From assembly GCF_000716595.1 (NCBI RefSeq), contig NZ_JNXC01000014.1:62001-126000 (forward strand): a stretch of DNA of 64,000 nucleotides, read 5' to 3'. The stretch is from Saccharothrix sp. NRRL B-16314. GTDB lineage: Bacteria > Actinomycetota > Actinomycetes > Mycobacteriales > Pseudonocardiaceae. A program made the position numbers and the translations under genes. Positions 43,145 through 52,053 of the stretch are shown in pieces. Each line of letters opens with the position of its first letter. Position 1 is the first letter of the stretch. Below the pieces are notes generated by a model. That model worked only from the letters and a program-made list of their open reading frames with translations. It was not told the DNA's origin and ran no database searches.

Positions 43145-46135
43145 GTGCGGGTTGTCACGGCCGGGTTGGCGATCGTTCTGGCAGTGGGTCCGGTGGTCGC
43201 GCCGGAGGTGCCGGCCACGGCGTCGCCACGGGACGCGGTCGGGCACGTCGACCCGCTGATCGGGTCGGCGGGCGGCGGCAACACCTACCCCGGCGCGGTG
43301 CGGCCGTTCGGGATGATCTCGTGGAGCCCGACCAGCACCGCGGGCGACCAGACCAACACCGGCGCGGCCAACGGGTACTCCTACAACACCACCAGGGTGC
43401 GCGGGTTCAGCCTCACCCACGTCAACGGCGCGGGCTGCCACCCCGGCGCCGCCGGTGACGTGCCGATCATGCCGTTCGTCGGCGAGGTGACGAGTTCGCC
43501 CACCGCCGACGTCCGCGACCAGGTCTTCGCCTCCGACTTCACCCACGACGACGAGTCGGCCACGCCGGGCCGCTACCGGGTGGGACTGGCGTCGGGCGCG
43601 TCGGCGGACCTGAGCGTGACCACGCGCGCCGGCGTCGGCGACTTCACGTTCCCGCGCGACCGGCCCGCGGCCCTGCTGTTCCGGGTCTCCAACTCGCTCA
43701 ACGGCAGCGAGGACGCCGAGGTCACCATCGACCCGGACACCCGCACCGTGTCCGGGTCCGTGCTCACCGGCGCGTTCTGCGGCCGCAGGGCCAACGGCGG
43801 CGGGAACAACAAGAAGACCTACTACCGGCTGTACTTCACCGCGTCGTTCGACCGCGCCTTCGCGGGCACCGGCACGTGGGTCGACGGCTCGCTCCAGCCC
43901 GGCGGCACCACCGCGAGCGGCGGCGAGGGCTACGAGACGGGCGCGGCGCGGCAGGGGCGCGGGTCCGGCGGCTACGTCACTTTCGACCCTTCCGGTGACA
44001 ACGACGTGCGCGTGCGGGTCGGCATCTCGTACACGAGCGCGGAGGCGGCGCGGCACAACCTGGACCGCGAGATCCGGCCGCACGACAGCGTGGACGACAT
44101 CGCCGCCGACGCCCGCCGCGAGTGGGCGAGGCAACTGCGCGCGGTGGAGGTCACCGGAGGCACGGAAGCGGAGCGCACCACCTTCTACACCGCGCTCTAC
44201 CACTCGTTCCTGCAGCCGAACGTGACGAGCGACGTGGACGGCACCTACCTCGGCAGCGACCGCCGGGTCCACCGGCTGGAACAGGGCCAGCGCGCCCAGT
44301 ACGGCAACTTCTCCGGCTGGGACCAGTACCGCGCCCACACCCAGCTCCTGGCCCTGCTCGAACCGAAGATCGCCTCCGACTACGCCCAGTCGCTGCTCAA
44401 CCTGGCGAACCAGAACGGCGGCGTGTGGGACCGCTGGGTGCACGTCAACGGGCCGACGCACGTGATGACCGGCGACCCGTCCGCGCCCGCGCTGGCGGGC
44501 ATGCACGCGATGGGGGCACGGGACTTCGACGTGCGGTCGGCGTTCGAGTCGCTGGTGCGCCAGGCCACCGTGCCGCACCCGGACGGCCTGTCCGACAAGG
44601 GGTGCCCCGGCCAGTGCGAGGGGCAGCGGCCGAACCTGGCCGAGTACCTGCGCCTCGGCTACGCGCCGCAGGACACGTGCCACTGCTGGGGCGGCGCGGC
44701 GGAAACGCTGGAGGACGCCACCGCCGACTTCGCCCTGGCCGACTGGGCGGGCCGGCTCGGGCGCGCCGACGTGCGCGACGCGTTGCTGCCCCGGGCGAGC
44801 TGGTGGCGCAACACGTTCAACCCCTCGGCGGCGGACGGCGGCTACCAGCAGGCGCGGATGTCGGACGGCACGTGGACGTGGCCGTTCAGCCCGTCGTCGG
44901 ACCTCGGTTTCGCGCAGGGCACGAGTTCGACCTACACGTGGATGGTGCAGCACGACGTGTCCGGCCTCGCCGCGGCGATGGGCGGGCGCGAGCGGGCGGC
45001 GCAGCGGTTGGACGCGTTCTTCCACAAGCCGGACGGCTCGTGGGCGACCGGCGGCGACGGGCTGCGGTACGACCCGACCAACGAGCCCGGCATCCACACC
45101 CCGTGGCTCTACAACGCGCTGGGACAGCCGTGGAAGACGCAGGAGACCGTGCGCGCCATGGCGTCCCTCGTGTACCGGACGGGTCCGAGCGGGCTGCCCG
45201 GCAACGACGACCTCGGCACCATGTCGGCGTGGTACGTGTTCGCCGCGCTCGGCGTGTACCCGCAGACGCCGAGCCGGGCGGAACTGCTGCTGTCCAGCCC
45301 GGTGTTCCCGGCCGCGAAGATCAACCGGAACGGCGCGCCGACCATCACGATCAGCGCGCCCGACGCGTCGCCGTCGAACGTGTACGTGCGCGGTGCGACG
45401 CTGAACGGCCAGGCGCACGGCAAGTCGTGGCTGTCGGAGGACTTCGTCACCGGAGGCGGTGAGCTCGTCGTGGACGTCACCTCCACGCCCGACACCACCT
45501 GGGGCACCGCGGACCTGCCCGTCGACCACGTGCCGACGGCGACCGAGCCGGTGCCCAACCTGCCGGCGGCGTGCACGCGGTCCGGCACGTGGTGCGCGCA
45601 GGACCTGCACGGCCAGTACGACGTGGACGGCGCGTCCACCGCCGACGCCAAGCAGCAGGGCAACCTCGACGGCAAGGGCTGGAGCTTCCCGGCCGAGCAA
45701 CTGCCCGCCGCCGGCGTGCGAGCCGTGGGCGACGCCGCGTACGCCGTGCCGTCCACCGCCGGCACGACCCGCAACTTCCTCACCGCCCGAGGCCAGCGCC
45801 TCCACCTGACGCCGGGGCGCTACGGCGCGTTGGAAGTGCTGGTCACCGCGGTCAACGGCGACCAGCGCACCGACATCACCACCACCTACGCCGACGGGAC
45901 GACGGCCACGACCCGCCTGTCCGTCACCGACTGGGCCGCACCGGGCCCGCGCTTCGGGGAACGCGCCGCCGTCACCGCCTCCACCCGCCACCGCACGGAC
46001 GGCACCGCGGACGGCCGCACGGTCCGGATCTGGCACCTGACCGTGCCACTCGACCCGAATCGCGAGGCCACGTCGCTCGTGCTCTCGGCCAACGCGAACG
46101 TCAAGCTGTTCGCCCTCACCGGGACCACGTCCTAG
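43145..46135 (+). CDS. Secreted GH92 alpha-mannosidase
   Basis: 996-residue exported glycoside hydrolase family 92 enzyme, a calcium-dependent exo-alpha-mannosidase family. Signal-like N-terminus to about 28; VDPLIGSAGGGNTYPGAVRP opens the beta-sandwich domain; HVMTGDPSAPALAGMHAMG and GNDDLGTMSAWYVFAALGVY are catalytic-domain hallmarks. After about 765 comes an extra ~220-residue C-terminal region with beta-domain character (GTWCAQDLHGQYDVDG) of unknown role. GTG at 43145 is chosen for GGAGG 5 nt upstream; the ATG at 43118 is the alternative. Likely acts on mannoproteins or fungal mannan. Its TAG stop shares CTAG with the convergent MerR gene. Confidence 0.94.
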   Translation: MRVVTAGLAIVLAVGPVVAPEVPATASPRDAVGHVDPLIGSAGGGNTYPGAVRPFGMISWSPTSTAGDQTNTGAANGYSYNTTRVRGFSLTHVNGAGCHPGAAGDVPIMPFVGEVTSSPTADVRDQVFASDFTHDDESATPGRYRVGLASGASADLSVTTRAGVGDFTFPRDRPAALLFRVSNSLNGSEDAEVTIDPDTRTVSGSVLTGAFCGRRANGGGNNKKTYYRLYFTASFDRAFAGTGTWVDGSLQPGGTTASGGEGYETGAARQGRGSGGYVTFDPSGDNDVRVRVGISYTSAEAARHNLDREIRPHDSVDDIAADARREWARQLRAVEVTGGTEAERTTFYTALYHSFLQPNVTSDVDGTYLGSDRRVHRLEQGQRAQYGNFSGWDQYRAHTQLLALLEPKIASDYAQSLLNLANQNGGVWDRWVHVNGPTHVMTGDPSAPALAGMHAMGARDFDVRSAFESLVRQATVPHPDGLSDKGCPGQCEGQRPNLAEYLRLGYAPQDTCHCWGGAAETLEDATADFALADWAGRLGRADVRDALLPRASWWRNTFNPSAADGGYQQARMSDGTWTWPFSPSSDLGFAQGTSSTYTWMVQHDVSGLAAAMGGRERAAQRLDAFFHKPDGSWATGGDGLRYDPTNEPGIHTPWLYNALGQPWKTQETVRAMASLVYRTGPSGLPGNDDLGTMSAWYVFAALGVYPQTPSRAELLLSSPVFPAAKINRNGAPTITISAPDASPSNVYVRGATLNGQAHGKSWLSEDFVTGGGELVVDVTSTPDTTWGTADLPVDHVPTATEPVPNLPAACTRSGTWCAQDLHGQYDVDGASTADAKQQGNLDGKGWSFPAEQLPAAGVRAVGDAAYAVPSTAGTTRNFLTARGQRLHLTPGRYGALEVLVTAVNGDQRTDITTTYADGTTATTRLSVTDWAAPGPRFGERAAVTASTRHRTDGTADGRTVRIWHLTVPLDPNREATSLVLSANANVKLFALTGTTS

Positions 46136-46824
46136 CGGTCCGCCTCCAGGTAGCCGTGCAGGGCGGCGGCGGCGTCGAGCATCACCCTCGCTTGCCTGCC
46201 CAGCTCGGCCTCCCGGGCGGTGATGGCGGCCCGCAACGCGTCCGCGCCACCCGAGCGGCGGAACTCGTGCATGATCGGCTTGATCGTGTGCAGCGGGTAG
46301 CGACCTTGCCGCAGGGTGGCCACCAGGCGCGCGTCGCGGACGTCGGCCGGACCGAAGCGGCGGTGCCCGTCGGTGTCGCGTTGCGGTACGAGCAGACCTG
46401 CGGCCTCCCACACACGCAACGCGGACGCCCGCACGCCCAGCCGTGCCGCCAGCTCGCCGACCCGCAGACCGGTGCGCGGCACGGTGTCCGGTGGGTGCCC
46501 GGCCACCGCCGCCAGCGCCTGCGCCGTCGCCCGCAACGCCAGGCGCTGCTCGTGCTTCACCGCGTGCACGGCGTCCACCCTGGCCAACGCGTCGTCCGGC
46601 GCGTCGGCGTGGAGCGAACGCATGATGGCCTTGGCGGCGTCCCACCCGTAGCCACGTCCCAGCGCCCGGTACGTCGTCAACGCCTGCCGGTGCCGCTCGG
46701 TGAACACCCGGTAGCCCGCCGGGGAGCGTTCGGCCGGCGGCAGCACCCCGGCGTCGAGGTAGTTGCGCACCTGCTGGGCCGAGATGCCCGCGGCACGGGC
46801 CAGATCCACCGGGCGAAGACCCAC
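46132..46824 (-). CDS. MerR-family regulator with two tandem MerR HTH domains
   Basis: 230-residue protein with two MerR-like winged HTH units in one chain: LRPVDLARAAGISAQQVRNY...GYRVFTERH (about 3-75) and LRVGELAARLGVRASALRVW...GHRRFGPADVRD (about 120-190), each followed by helical segments. Ordinary MerR proteins have one such unit and dimerise. The two halves may form an internal pseudo-dimer. GTG at 46824 has GGAGG 8 nt upstream; GTG at 46842 is possible. Divergent from the two-gene ABC exporter, which it likely controls. Confidence 0.88.
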   Translation of the reverse strand: MGLRPVDLARAAGISAQQVRNYLDAGVLPPAERSPAGYRVFTERHRQALTTYRALGRGYGWDAAKAIMRSLHADAPDDALARVDAVHAVKHEQRLALRATAQALAAVAGHPPDTVPRTGLRVGELAARLGVRASALRVWEAAGLLVPQRDTDGHRRFGPADVRDARLVATLRQGRYPLHTIKPIMHEFRRSGGADALRAAITAREAELGRQARVMLDAAAALHGYLEADR

Positions 46825-46852
46825 CGGGAAGTCCTCCACACGAGCAGTTGGG

Positions 46853-46938
46853 TTCAACGGGAATTTGAAGGTTGGCGGCCGGGGCGCTGCGGCAAGTCGG
46901 GGAAAGCTTAAACTAGGAGGTTCAACGATACGGTTGAA
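46853..46938. promoter_or_regulatory. Operator-like inverted repeats between MerR and ABC genes
   Basis: TTCAAC-GATACG-GTTGAA (46921-46938) is a perfect 6-6-6 inverted repeat; a weaker copy TTCAAC-GGGAA-TTTGAA lies at 46853-46869 near the MerR start. Two related sites, one per divergent gene, fit binding by the tandem-HTH regulator. AGGAGG at 46915 is too far from the ATG at 46942 to be its Shine-Dalgarno. Confidence 0.5.
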
Positions 46939-46941
46939 GGC

Positions 46942-47826
46942 ATGCAAACCAACGACAACCAGCGAAAACCGTCGGTTGTGGACACGCGCGGCCTGCGCAT
47001 GAGGTACGGCCCCACGGACGTGCTGAAGGGCGTCGACCTGACCGTCGGGCAGGGCGAGGTGGTGGCGCTGCTCGGCCCCAACGGCGCCGGCAAGACGACG
47101 ACCATCGAGATCCTGGAGGGCTTCCGCAAGCGGTCGGGCGGTGACGTGCGGGTGCTCGGCGTCGACCCGGATGAGGGCGACGAGGCGTGGCGGGCGCGGC
47201 TGGGCGTGGTGCTGCAGTCGTGGCGCGACCACGGCCGGTGGCGGGTGCGCGAGCTGCTGTCCTACCTGAGCGCGTTCTACGAGCCCTACCGGGAGCAGGT
47301 CTTCGACACCGACGAGCTGATCGACGTCGTCGGCCTCGCGGAGCACGCCCACAAGCGGATCGGCACCCTGTCCGGCGGTCAACGGCGGCGGCTGGACGTG
47401 GCGGTCGGCCTGGTCGGGCGGCCGGACCTGCTGTTCCTGGACGAGCCGACGGTCGGCTTCGACCCCGAGGCCAGGCGGGAGTTCCACGAGCTGGTGCGCC
47501 GCCTGACCGGCACCACCATCCTGCTCACCACGCACGACCTGACCGAAGCGGAGAAGTTGGCCGACCGCATCGTGATCCTGGTGTCCGGCCGGGTCGTGGC
47601 CGACGGCACGGCGGCGGAGCTGGCCGCCCGGATTGCCGGCAAGGCCGAGGTGCGGTACCGCCTCGACGGCCAGGAGCACGTGCTGTCCGCGGCCGATTCC
47701 ACCGGGTACGTGCGGGAGCTGTTCGCCGAGCACGGCAAGGCCGTGGAAGACCTGGAGGTGCGCCGCGCCGACCTGGAAGACGTCTACCTCGCGCTGGTCC
47801 GCGAGTCCGAGGAGGTGACCGCGTGA
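46942..47826 (+). CDS. ABC transporter ATP-binding protein (ABC-2 exporter)
   Basis: 294-residue ATPase. Walker A GPNGAGKTT, signature LSGGQRRR, Walker B LLFLDEPTVGFDP and H-loop TTHDLTE intact, plus a ~75-residue C-terminal domain. ATG at 46942 directly follows an inverted repeat and lacks a properly spaced Shine-Dalgarno, so a leaderless transcript is possible; GTG at 46978 is an alternative just before the conserved VDTRGLRMRYG. Partner of the permease at 47823. Confidence 0.92.
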   Translation: MQTNDNQRKPSVVDTRGLRMRYGPTDVLKGVDLTVGQGEVVALLGPNGAGKTTTIEILEGFRKRSGGDVRVLGVDPDEGDEAWRARLGVVLQSWRDHGRWRVRELLSYLSAFYEPYREQVFDTDELIDVVGLAEHAHKRIGTLSGGQRRRLDVAVGLVGRPDLLFLDEPTVGFDPEARREFHELVRRLTGTTILLTTHDLTEAEKLADRIVILVSGRVVADGTAAELAARIAGKAEVRYRLDGQEHVLSAADSTGYVRELFAEHGKAVEDLEVRRADLEDVYLALVRESEEVTA

Positions 47827-48653
47827 ACCCCCGTGTGGTGGCCTTGCGCGCCGGTGTGCGGCGCGGCCGGATCGAGTTCGGGCAGACCATGACGAACGCG
47901 GGCGAGCTGATCGGCTGGCTGTGGCTGCCGGTGGTCGCCCTGGTGGTGATGTACGCGTTCGGCGACGGGCCGCTGCCCGGCGTGGACTTCTCGCTGGGCG
48001 CGCAGTCGGTGCCCGGCATCCTCGCGATGAACGCCGTGTTCACCGGTCTGATGGGGTTGGCGATGGCGCTGACCATGGACCGCGAGGACGGCACGTTGCT
48101 GCGGGCGAAGGCGACGCCGAACGGCATGCTCGCGTACGTGATCGGCAAGGTGCTGGGCAAGGCGGGGCTGACGGTCGCCGTGCTGCTGCTCATGCTGCTG
48201 CCGGCGGTGTTCGTGTTCGACGGCCTGGAACCGGGCCGGGTGTCGACGTGGGTGACGTTGGCGTGGGTGCTGCTGCTCGGGCTGCTCGCCACCCTGCCGA
48301 TCGGGGCGATCCTCGGCGCGGTGTTCGGCAACGCCCAGAGCCTCGGGTTCGTGATGCTGCCGATCATGGGCCTGGTGGCGGTGTCGGGCGTGTTCTACCC
48401 GATCACCGCGCTGCCGGGGTGGTTGCAGGCGGTCGGCCAGGTGTTCCCGCTGTACTGGCTCGGCCTCGGCCTCCGGTCCGCGATGCTGCCGGACGCGTTG
48501 GCCGTGGCCGAGATCGGTGACAGCTGGCGGCACCTGGAAACCGTGGTGGCGCTCGGTGCGTGGGCGGTGGTGGGGTTCGCGCTGGCCCCGGTAGTGCTGC
48601 GCCGCATGGCCCGGCGTGAATCGGGTTCAGGCCGGGCGGCGGCGGTCAGCTGA
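47823..48653 (+). CDS. ABC-2 type transporter permease
   Basis: 276-residue permease with six helices and the conserved MDREDGTLLRAKATPNGM loop of the ABC-2 exporter family. GTG overlaps the ATPase stop (GTGA). It completes a two-gene exporter, probably for a drug or peptide, regulated by the divergent MerR protein. It overlaps the convergent lipoprotein gene by 8 nt. Confidence 0.92.
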   Translation: MNPRVVALRAGVRRGRIEFGQTMTNAGELIGWLWLPVVALVVMYAFGDGPLPGVDFSLGAQSVPGILAMNAVFTGLMGLAMALTMDREDGTLLRAKATPNGMLAYVIGKVLGKAGLTVAVLLLMLLPAVFVFDGLEPGRVSTWVTLAWVLLLGLLATLPIGAILGAVFGNAQSLGFVMLPIMGLVAVSGVFYPITALPGWLQAVGQVFPLYWLGLGLRSAMLPDALAVAEIGDSWRHLETVVALGAWAVVGFALAPVVLRRMARRESGSGRAAAVS

Positions 48654-49578
48654 AGAGGGCCGGCAGGTCGTTGCGGTGCAACGCCACCAGCACCCGACCG
48701 GCTCCGACGCCCGGCGCGGTCGGCGCGAGAACCCGCACCACGCCGGTCTGGTCGGCGGGCTGCTCGACCGTCGCGCCGGCCAGAACCTCCGACCACGTGG
48801 GGCTTTCGAGGTTCGTCCGCACCACGTCCTTGACCGCGTTGGGGTTCTCGTCCGGCACGCACACGACCTCGGTGGCCTCGCCCGCCGGGGTCGTGCGCAC
48901 GCCCGCCGCCACCGGCCGCCCACCGGCCGGGTTGCTGATCATCGCGACCGACACGTCGCCGAGGCACCGGGCCAGCTCGCCGATCATCGGGTCCGCCGCC
49001 AGCGACCGGTCGCCCGCGGGCTCGGTGATCCACTTCAACGCCGCGCCGGTGGGGGCGTGCACCACCGAACCCGCGTCCACCCGGAGGTTCTGGAACCCGC
49101 TCACGACACCGGCCTGCGCCAACGGGTTGTCGAGGTCGACCTCGCCGTCCTCGGCGGTCTTCCAGGTACCCGAGCCGGCGCGCTCGCCGCCCAGCGCGGT
49201 GATCTTGGCCTCCACCGCCGCCACGTCGACGTCCATCCGCAGCACGGCCGCCCACGTCGGCGGCTGCCCCACCCGCAGCGCGGTGTTCGCCGAGACCGGG
49301 TCGAAGCCGACCAGTTCGGGCAGGACCCGGGTGCGCGCGACGTCCGAGTACCCGTAGCCCTGCAACGTGCGGAACCGCTCGGCGTCCCGTTCCACCAGCG
49401 CCCGGACGGCCGCCACGTCGCCGTACTCCACCAGCACGGTCGACTCGTCGGTGGCCCGCACGGCGGCGAGCGCACCGAGCAGCCCGCTCGTCGGCTGCTG
49501 CGGCTGCGGCACGTCCGCCTCGGCGGAGCACCCGGCCAGCAGGACCGCCACCAACGCCACGCATGAACGTCTGATCAC
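48646..49578 (-). CDS. Putative lipoprotein of unknown function
   Basis: 310-residue exported lipoprotein: leader of ~15 residues ending in the lipobox LLAGC. The mature domain is alpha/beta with a repeated RxxLVERDAERFRTLQGYGYSDV / TWAAVLRMDVDVAAVEAKI pattern and two later cysteines (CLGDV, VCVPD) that may be disulfide bonded. No catalytic motif is evident and I cannot name a family beyond actinobacterial conserved lipoproteins. GTG at 49578 gives a proper leader. It lies tail-to-tail with the ABC permease gene. Confidence 0.75.
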   Translation of the reverse strand: MIRRSCVALVAVLLAGCSAEADVPQPQQPTSGLLGALAAVRATDESTVLVEYGDVAAVRALVERDAERFRTLQGYGYSDVARTRVLPELVGFDPVSANTALRVGQPPTWAAVLRMDVDVAAVEAKITALGGERAGSGTWKTAEDGEVDLDNPLAQAGVVSGFQNLRVDAGSVVHAPTGAALKWITEPAGDRSLAADPMIGELARCLGDVSVAMISNPAGGRPVAAGVRTTPAGEATEVVCVPDENPNAVKDVVRTNLESPTWSEVLAGATVEQPADQTGVVRVLAPTAPGVGAGRVLVALHRNDLPALFS

Positions 49579-49639
49579 GAGCGGATGGTAGGGCTGCGTG
49601 GCGTTCGCCACGCCTGTTTTCACGGAACTGAACGCGCTC

Positions 49640-50272
49640 TCAGAGCGGGATCTCCACGGCGATCTCGTCGCCCAGCCGCGCCCCGCCCGAGAGGTCCAGT
49701 TCGTCACCGCTCCAGAACCGGCCGGGGTCGTACCAGTTCGCCCTGCGCCCCACCGGCAGCAGCCCCATCGCCTCGTACGTCACGGCCACCACCTCGGCGC
49801 AGTACGCGGTTTCCAGCGTCGCGTCGGAGGACTTGCGCAGGTTCGGCAGCCGGCCGCGCAACCACCGCGTGGCGAGCCGCGCCGTCGACGGGAACGGGGT
49901 GCCGTTCAGCACCGCCACCGTCTTCAGCACCGCGTCGTCCTCGGCACGGGTCGTCGGCCGGTCGAGCTGGCGCAGCCACGCCCGCTGCCCGTACTTGCGC
50001 GCCCAGACCAGCACCGCGTCGCGCAGGTCGTGCAGCTGCACCCCGCGGTGGTGGGTGCCGGTCCACACGTCCGGCAGCGTGCGGCCCATCTCGGCGTGCC
50101 ACATCAACGGCGGCAGGTCCTCCACCGCCACGGTCATGCCCACGTGGTTGACCGGGCTGTTCGTCGTGACCCGGATCGCGCGGTCGGCCACCGAACTGCC
50201 GCGGAACAGCCACACGTCGCCGGTTCGGGTGAGTTCGACCGCCTCGTCCAGACCGATCTTCGTTCCCGCCAT
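49640..50272 (-). CDS. Permuted papain-fold (YiiX/NlpC-P60-like) putative amidase
   Basis: 210-residue cytoplasmic-looking protein with the layout of circularly permuted papain-like enzymes: GDVWLFRGSS near residue 18 and SPVNHVGMTV near 39-48 supply the histidine strand, and TAYCAEVVAVTYEAMGLL near 160 supplies the candidate catalytic cysteine in a helix. Such proteins hydrolyse amide or ester bonds in peptides or lipids. ATG at 50272 is 17 nt from the divergent small membrane-protein gene. Exact substrate unknown. Confidence 0.75.
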   Translation of the reverse strand: MAGTKIGLDEAVELTRTGDVWLFRGSSVADRAIRVTTNSPVNHVGMTVAVEDLPPLMWHAEMGRTLPDVWTGTHHRGVQLHDLRDAVLVWARKYGQRAWLRQLDRPTTRAEDDAVLKTVAVLNGTPFPSTARLATRWLRGRLPNLRKSSDATLETAYCAEVVAVTYEAMGLLPVGRRANWYDPGRFWSGDELDLSGGARLGDEIAVEIPL

Positions 50273-50289
50273 GCCGGTAGCCTAGGCAG

Positions 50290-50439
50290 ATGCGCTGGTG
50301 GAAGCTGCTCGGTCTGGCCGGTGTCGCGGGTGTCGCGGCGACCGGGGTGGTGATCGCGCGCGCGGAGCGCAAGCGACGGGCCTACACCCCGGAGGAGATC
50401 CGCGAACGGCTGCACGCCAGGGTCGACCGGACCTCCTGA
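50290..50439 (+). CDS. Small single-helix membrane protein (49 aa)
   Basis: A 49-residue ORF starting MRWWKLLGLAGVAGVAATGV: a tryptophan-flanked membrane helix (about 3-23), then a basic/amphipathic tail with RAERKRRAYTPEEIRERLHA. Codon use matches neighbouring genes. It is divergent from the papain-fold gene (17 nt) and 45 nt before the dehydrogenase gene. Proteins of this layout are common in actinomycetes; function unknown. Confidence 0.65.
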   Translation: MRWWKLLGLAGVAGVAATGVVIARAERKRRAYTPEEIRERLHARVDRTS

Positions 50440-50484
50440 TCGCTCGCGCTGCGGCGTCCGTGCGGCGATGGGATCTTGTTGCCC

Positions 50485-51333
50485 ATGGTCGTCGTGGTGC
50501 TGGGCACGGGGTTGATGGGTTCGGGCATGGCGCGGAGCCTGCTGCGGGCCGGGTTCGACGTGGTGGTGTGGAACCGCAGCGTGGCCAAGTCGCGCCCGTT
50601 GGCCGAGGACGGGGCCGTGGTCGCTGACGACCCGAAGACCGCGGTCGCCGAAGCGGACGTCGTGCTGAGCATGCTGTTCGACGCCGACGCCACCTGCGCG
50701 GTGATGACCGAGGCGCTGCCGGCGGTGCAGGCCAGGTCGGTGTGGGCGCAGTGCGCCACGGTCGGCCTCGAAGGCGGTCGACGGCTCGCGGAACTGGCCG
50801 CCCGGCACGGCGTGCCGCACGTGGACGCGCCGGTCCTGGGCAGTCGCGCGCCGGCGGAGCAGGGCAAGCTGACGGTCCTCGCGGCCGGGCACCAGGGGCT
50901 GCGCGCGTCCGTCGCGCCGGTGTTCGACGCCATCGGCATCCGCACGGTGTGGGCGGGCCAGCGTCCGGGCGACGGGCAGCGGCTCAAGCTGGCCGCGAAC
51001 TCGTGGGTGCTCTCGATCACGGCGGCCACCGCGCAGGCCGTGACGTTGACCCGCGGGCTCGGCCTGAGTCCCGACGCGTTCCTGGAGGCCATCGCCGGAG
51101 GAGCGATCGACAGCACGTATGCGCAGGTCAAAGGTCGTGCGATGATCGACGGCGACTTCGCGCCCGCGTTCGGCGTCGACGGCGCGGTCAAGGACAGCGA
51201 GCTGATCGTGTCCGCGTTGGACGTGGTCGGCGCCGACGACCGGCTCATGCGGGTGCTCCACTCCCTCTACGCGACCGCCGCCGAGCGGTCCGAGGGCGCG
51301 GCGGACATGGCCGCGGTGATCCGGGCGTTCTAG
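50485..51333 (+). CDS. NAD(P)-dependent 3-hydroxyisobutyrate-dehydrogenase-like oxidoreductase
   Basis: 282-residue beta-hydroxyacid dehydrogenase family protein. The Rossmann motif is VLGTGLMGSGMARSLLRAG at the N-terminus; HVDAPVLGSRAPAEQGKL near 117 is the substrate-binding DxxVSGG-type motif in modified form; LKLAANSWV near 170 contains the catalytic lysine. The C-terminal helical domain fits. ATG at 50485 is preferred over the upstream TTG. Substrate could be 3-hydroxyisobutyrate, tartronate semialdehyde, glyoxylate or an imine. Confidence 0.92.
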   Translation: MVVVVLGTGLMGSGMARSLLRAGFDVVVWNRSVAKSRPLAEDGAVVADDPKTAVAEADVVLSMLFDADATCAVMTEALPAVQARSVWAQCATVGLEGGRRLAELAARHGVPHVDAPVLGSRAPAEQGKLTVLAAGHQGLRASVAPVFDAIGIRTVWAGQRPGDGQRLKLAANSWVLSITAATAQAVTLTRGLGLSPDAFLEAIAGGAIDSTYAQVKGRAMIDGDFAPAFGVDGAVKDSELIVSALDVVGADDRLMRVLHSLYATAAERSEGAADMAAVIRAF

Positions 51334-51420
51334 GCCTGTCGGCCGCGGCCGGGTGGGAACTACCGTCGGACCGGGTACCAGTGGGGCAGGGGTGCCGGTC
51401 GGCGGTGGAGGAGGCGGCTC

Positions 51421-51942
51421 GTGGGCAGCGGTGGGCTGATCGCGACCGCGGCGCTGACCGGTGCGGTCGTCGCCGGGGGACTGGGCGTGCCCGACCCGGA
51501 CGACATCTGGAGCGACACGGGGCTGCGCGTGGTGGACCAGGCGACGCGGTCGGACGGCGAGTGCGTTCCGCATTCGTTCGGGCAGGTGCGGGAGCTGCTG
51601 GCGACTACGCCGTGTGTCGCACTCGACCGGATGTTGTTCACGCTCAGTGATGACCGGGGTGGCACCATCGTCGTGTTCGTCGCCTGGGTCGAGTTCGACG
51701 ACCCGGCCCAGGCGCGCGAGTTCAAGCGGGTCGAGGACATCCACGGCACCGGTGACATCACCCCGTTGTCGGGGTCGTTGCTGTTGATGGAGGACGTGCC
51801 GTTCAGCGCGGTGAACTACGAGTCGGACGTGCTGGACGACGTGACGGTCGTGGTGGCCGAGACGGAAGCCGTGAGCGGAGGGTTCACCGCCGGGTACCTC
51901 GACGACACCGCCCGCGTCGCGGTTCGCACCCCCCGCCCCTGA
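51421..51942 (+). CDS. Putative exported or membrane-anchored protein, unknown function
   Basis: 173-residue protein with one N-terminal hydrophobic segment (GLIATAALTGAVVAGGLGVP, about 5-24) followed by an acidic alpha/beta domain with two cysteines (GECVPH, TPCVAL) and a DPAQAREFKRVED helix. GTG at 51421 follows GGAGG by 6 nt. I recognise no family. The acidic exported domain suggests an extracytoplasmic binding or sensor role. Confidence 0.7.
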   Translation: MGSGGLIATAALTGAVVAGGLGVPDPDDIWSDTGLRVVDQATRSDGECVPHSFGQVRELLATTPCVALDRMLFTLSDDRGGTIVVFVAWVEFDDPAQAREFKRVEDIHGTGDITPLSGSLLLMEDVPFSAVNYESDVLDDVTVVVAETEAVSGGFTAGYLDDTARVAVRTPRP

Positions 51943-52053
51943 ATTCCGAAAAGTCCCGTCTTCTGTGTTTCAAACCCGCCCGATCGGGCTACCCCGGAGC
52001 GCGCCGGCAGATCGGTGCTGCTCCGGGGCCTACGGGAGTGGGGACGGTGGTGC

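Noticed and set aside
42935..46645. 1236-codon open frame on the minus strand opposite the GH92 gene
   Set aside because: It is a GC-bias shadow: its translation is low-complexity Arg/Val/Gly-rich with no domain, while the plus strand encodes a complete GH92 enzyme.
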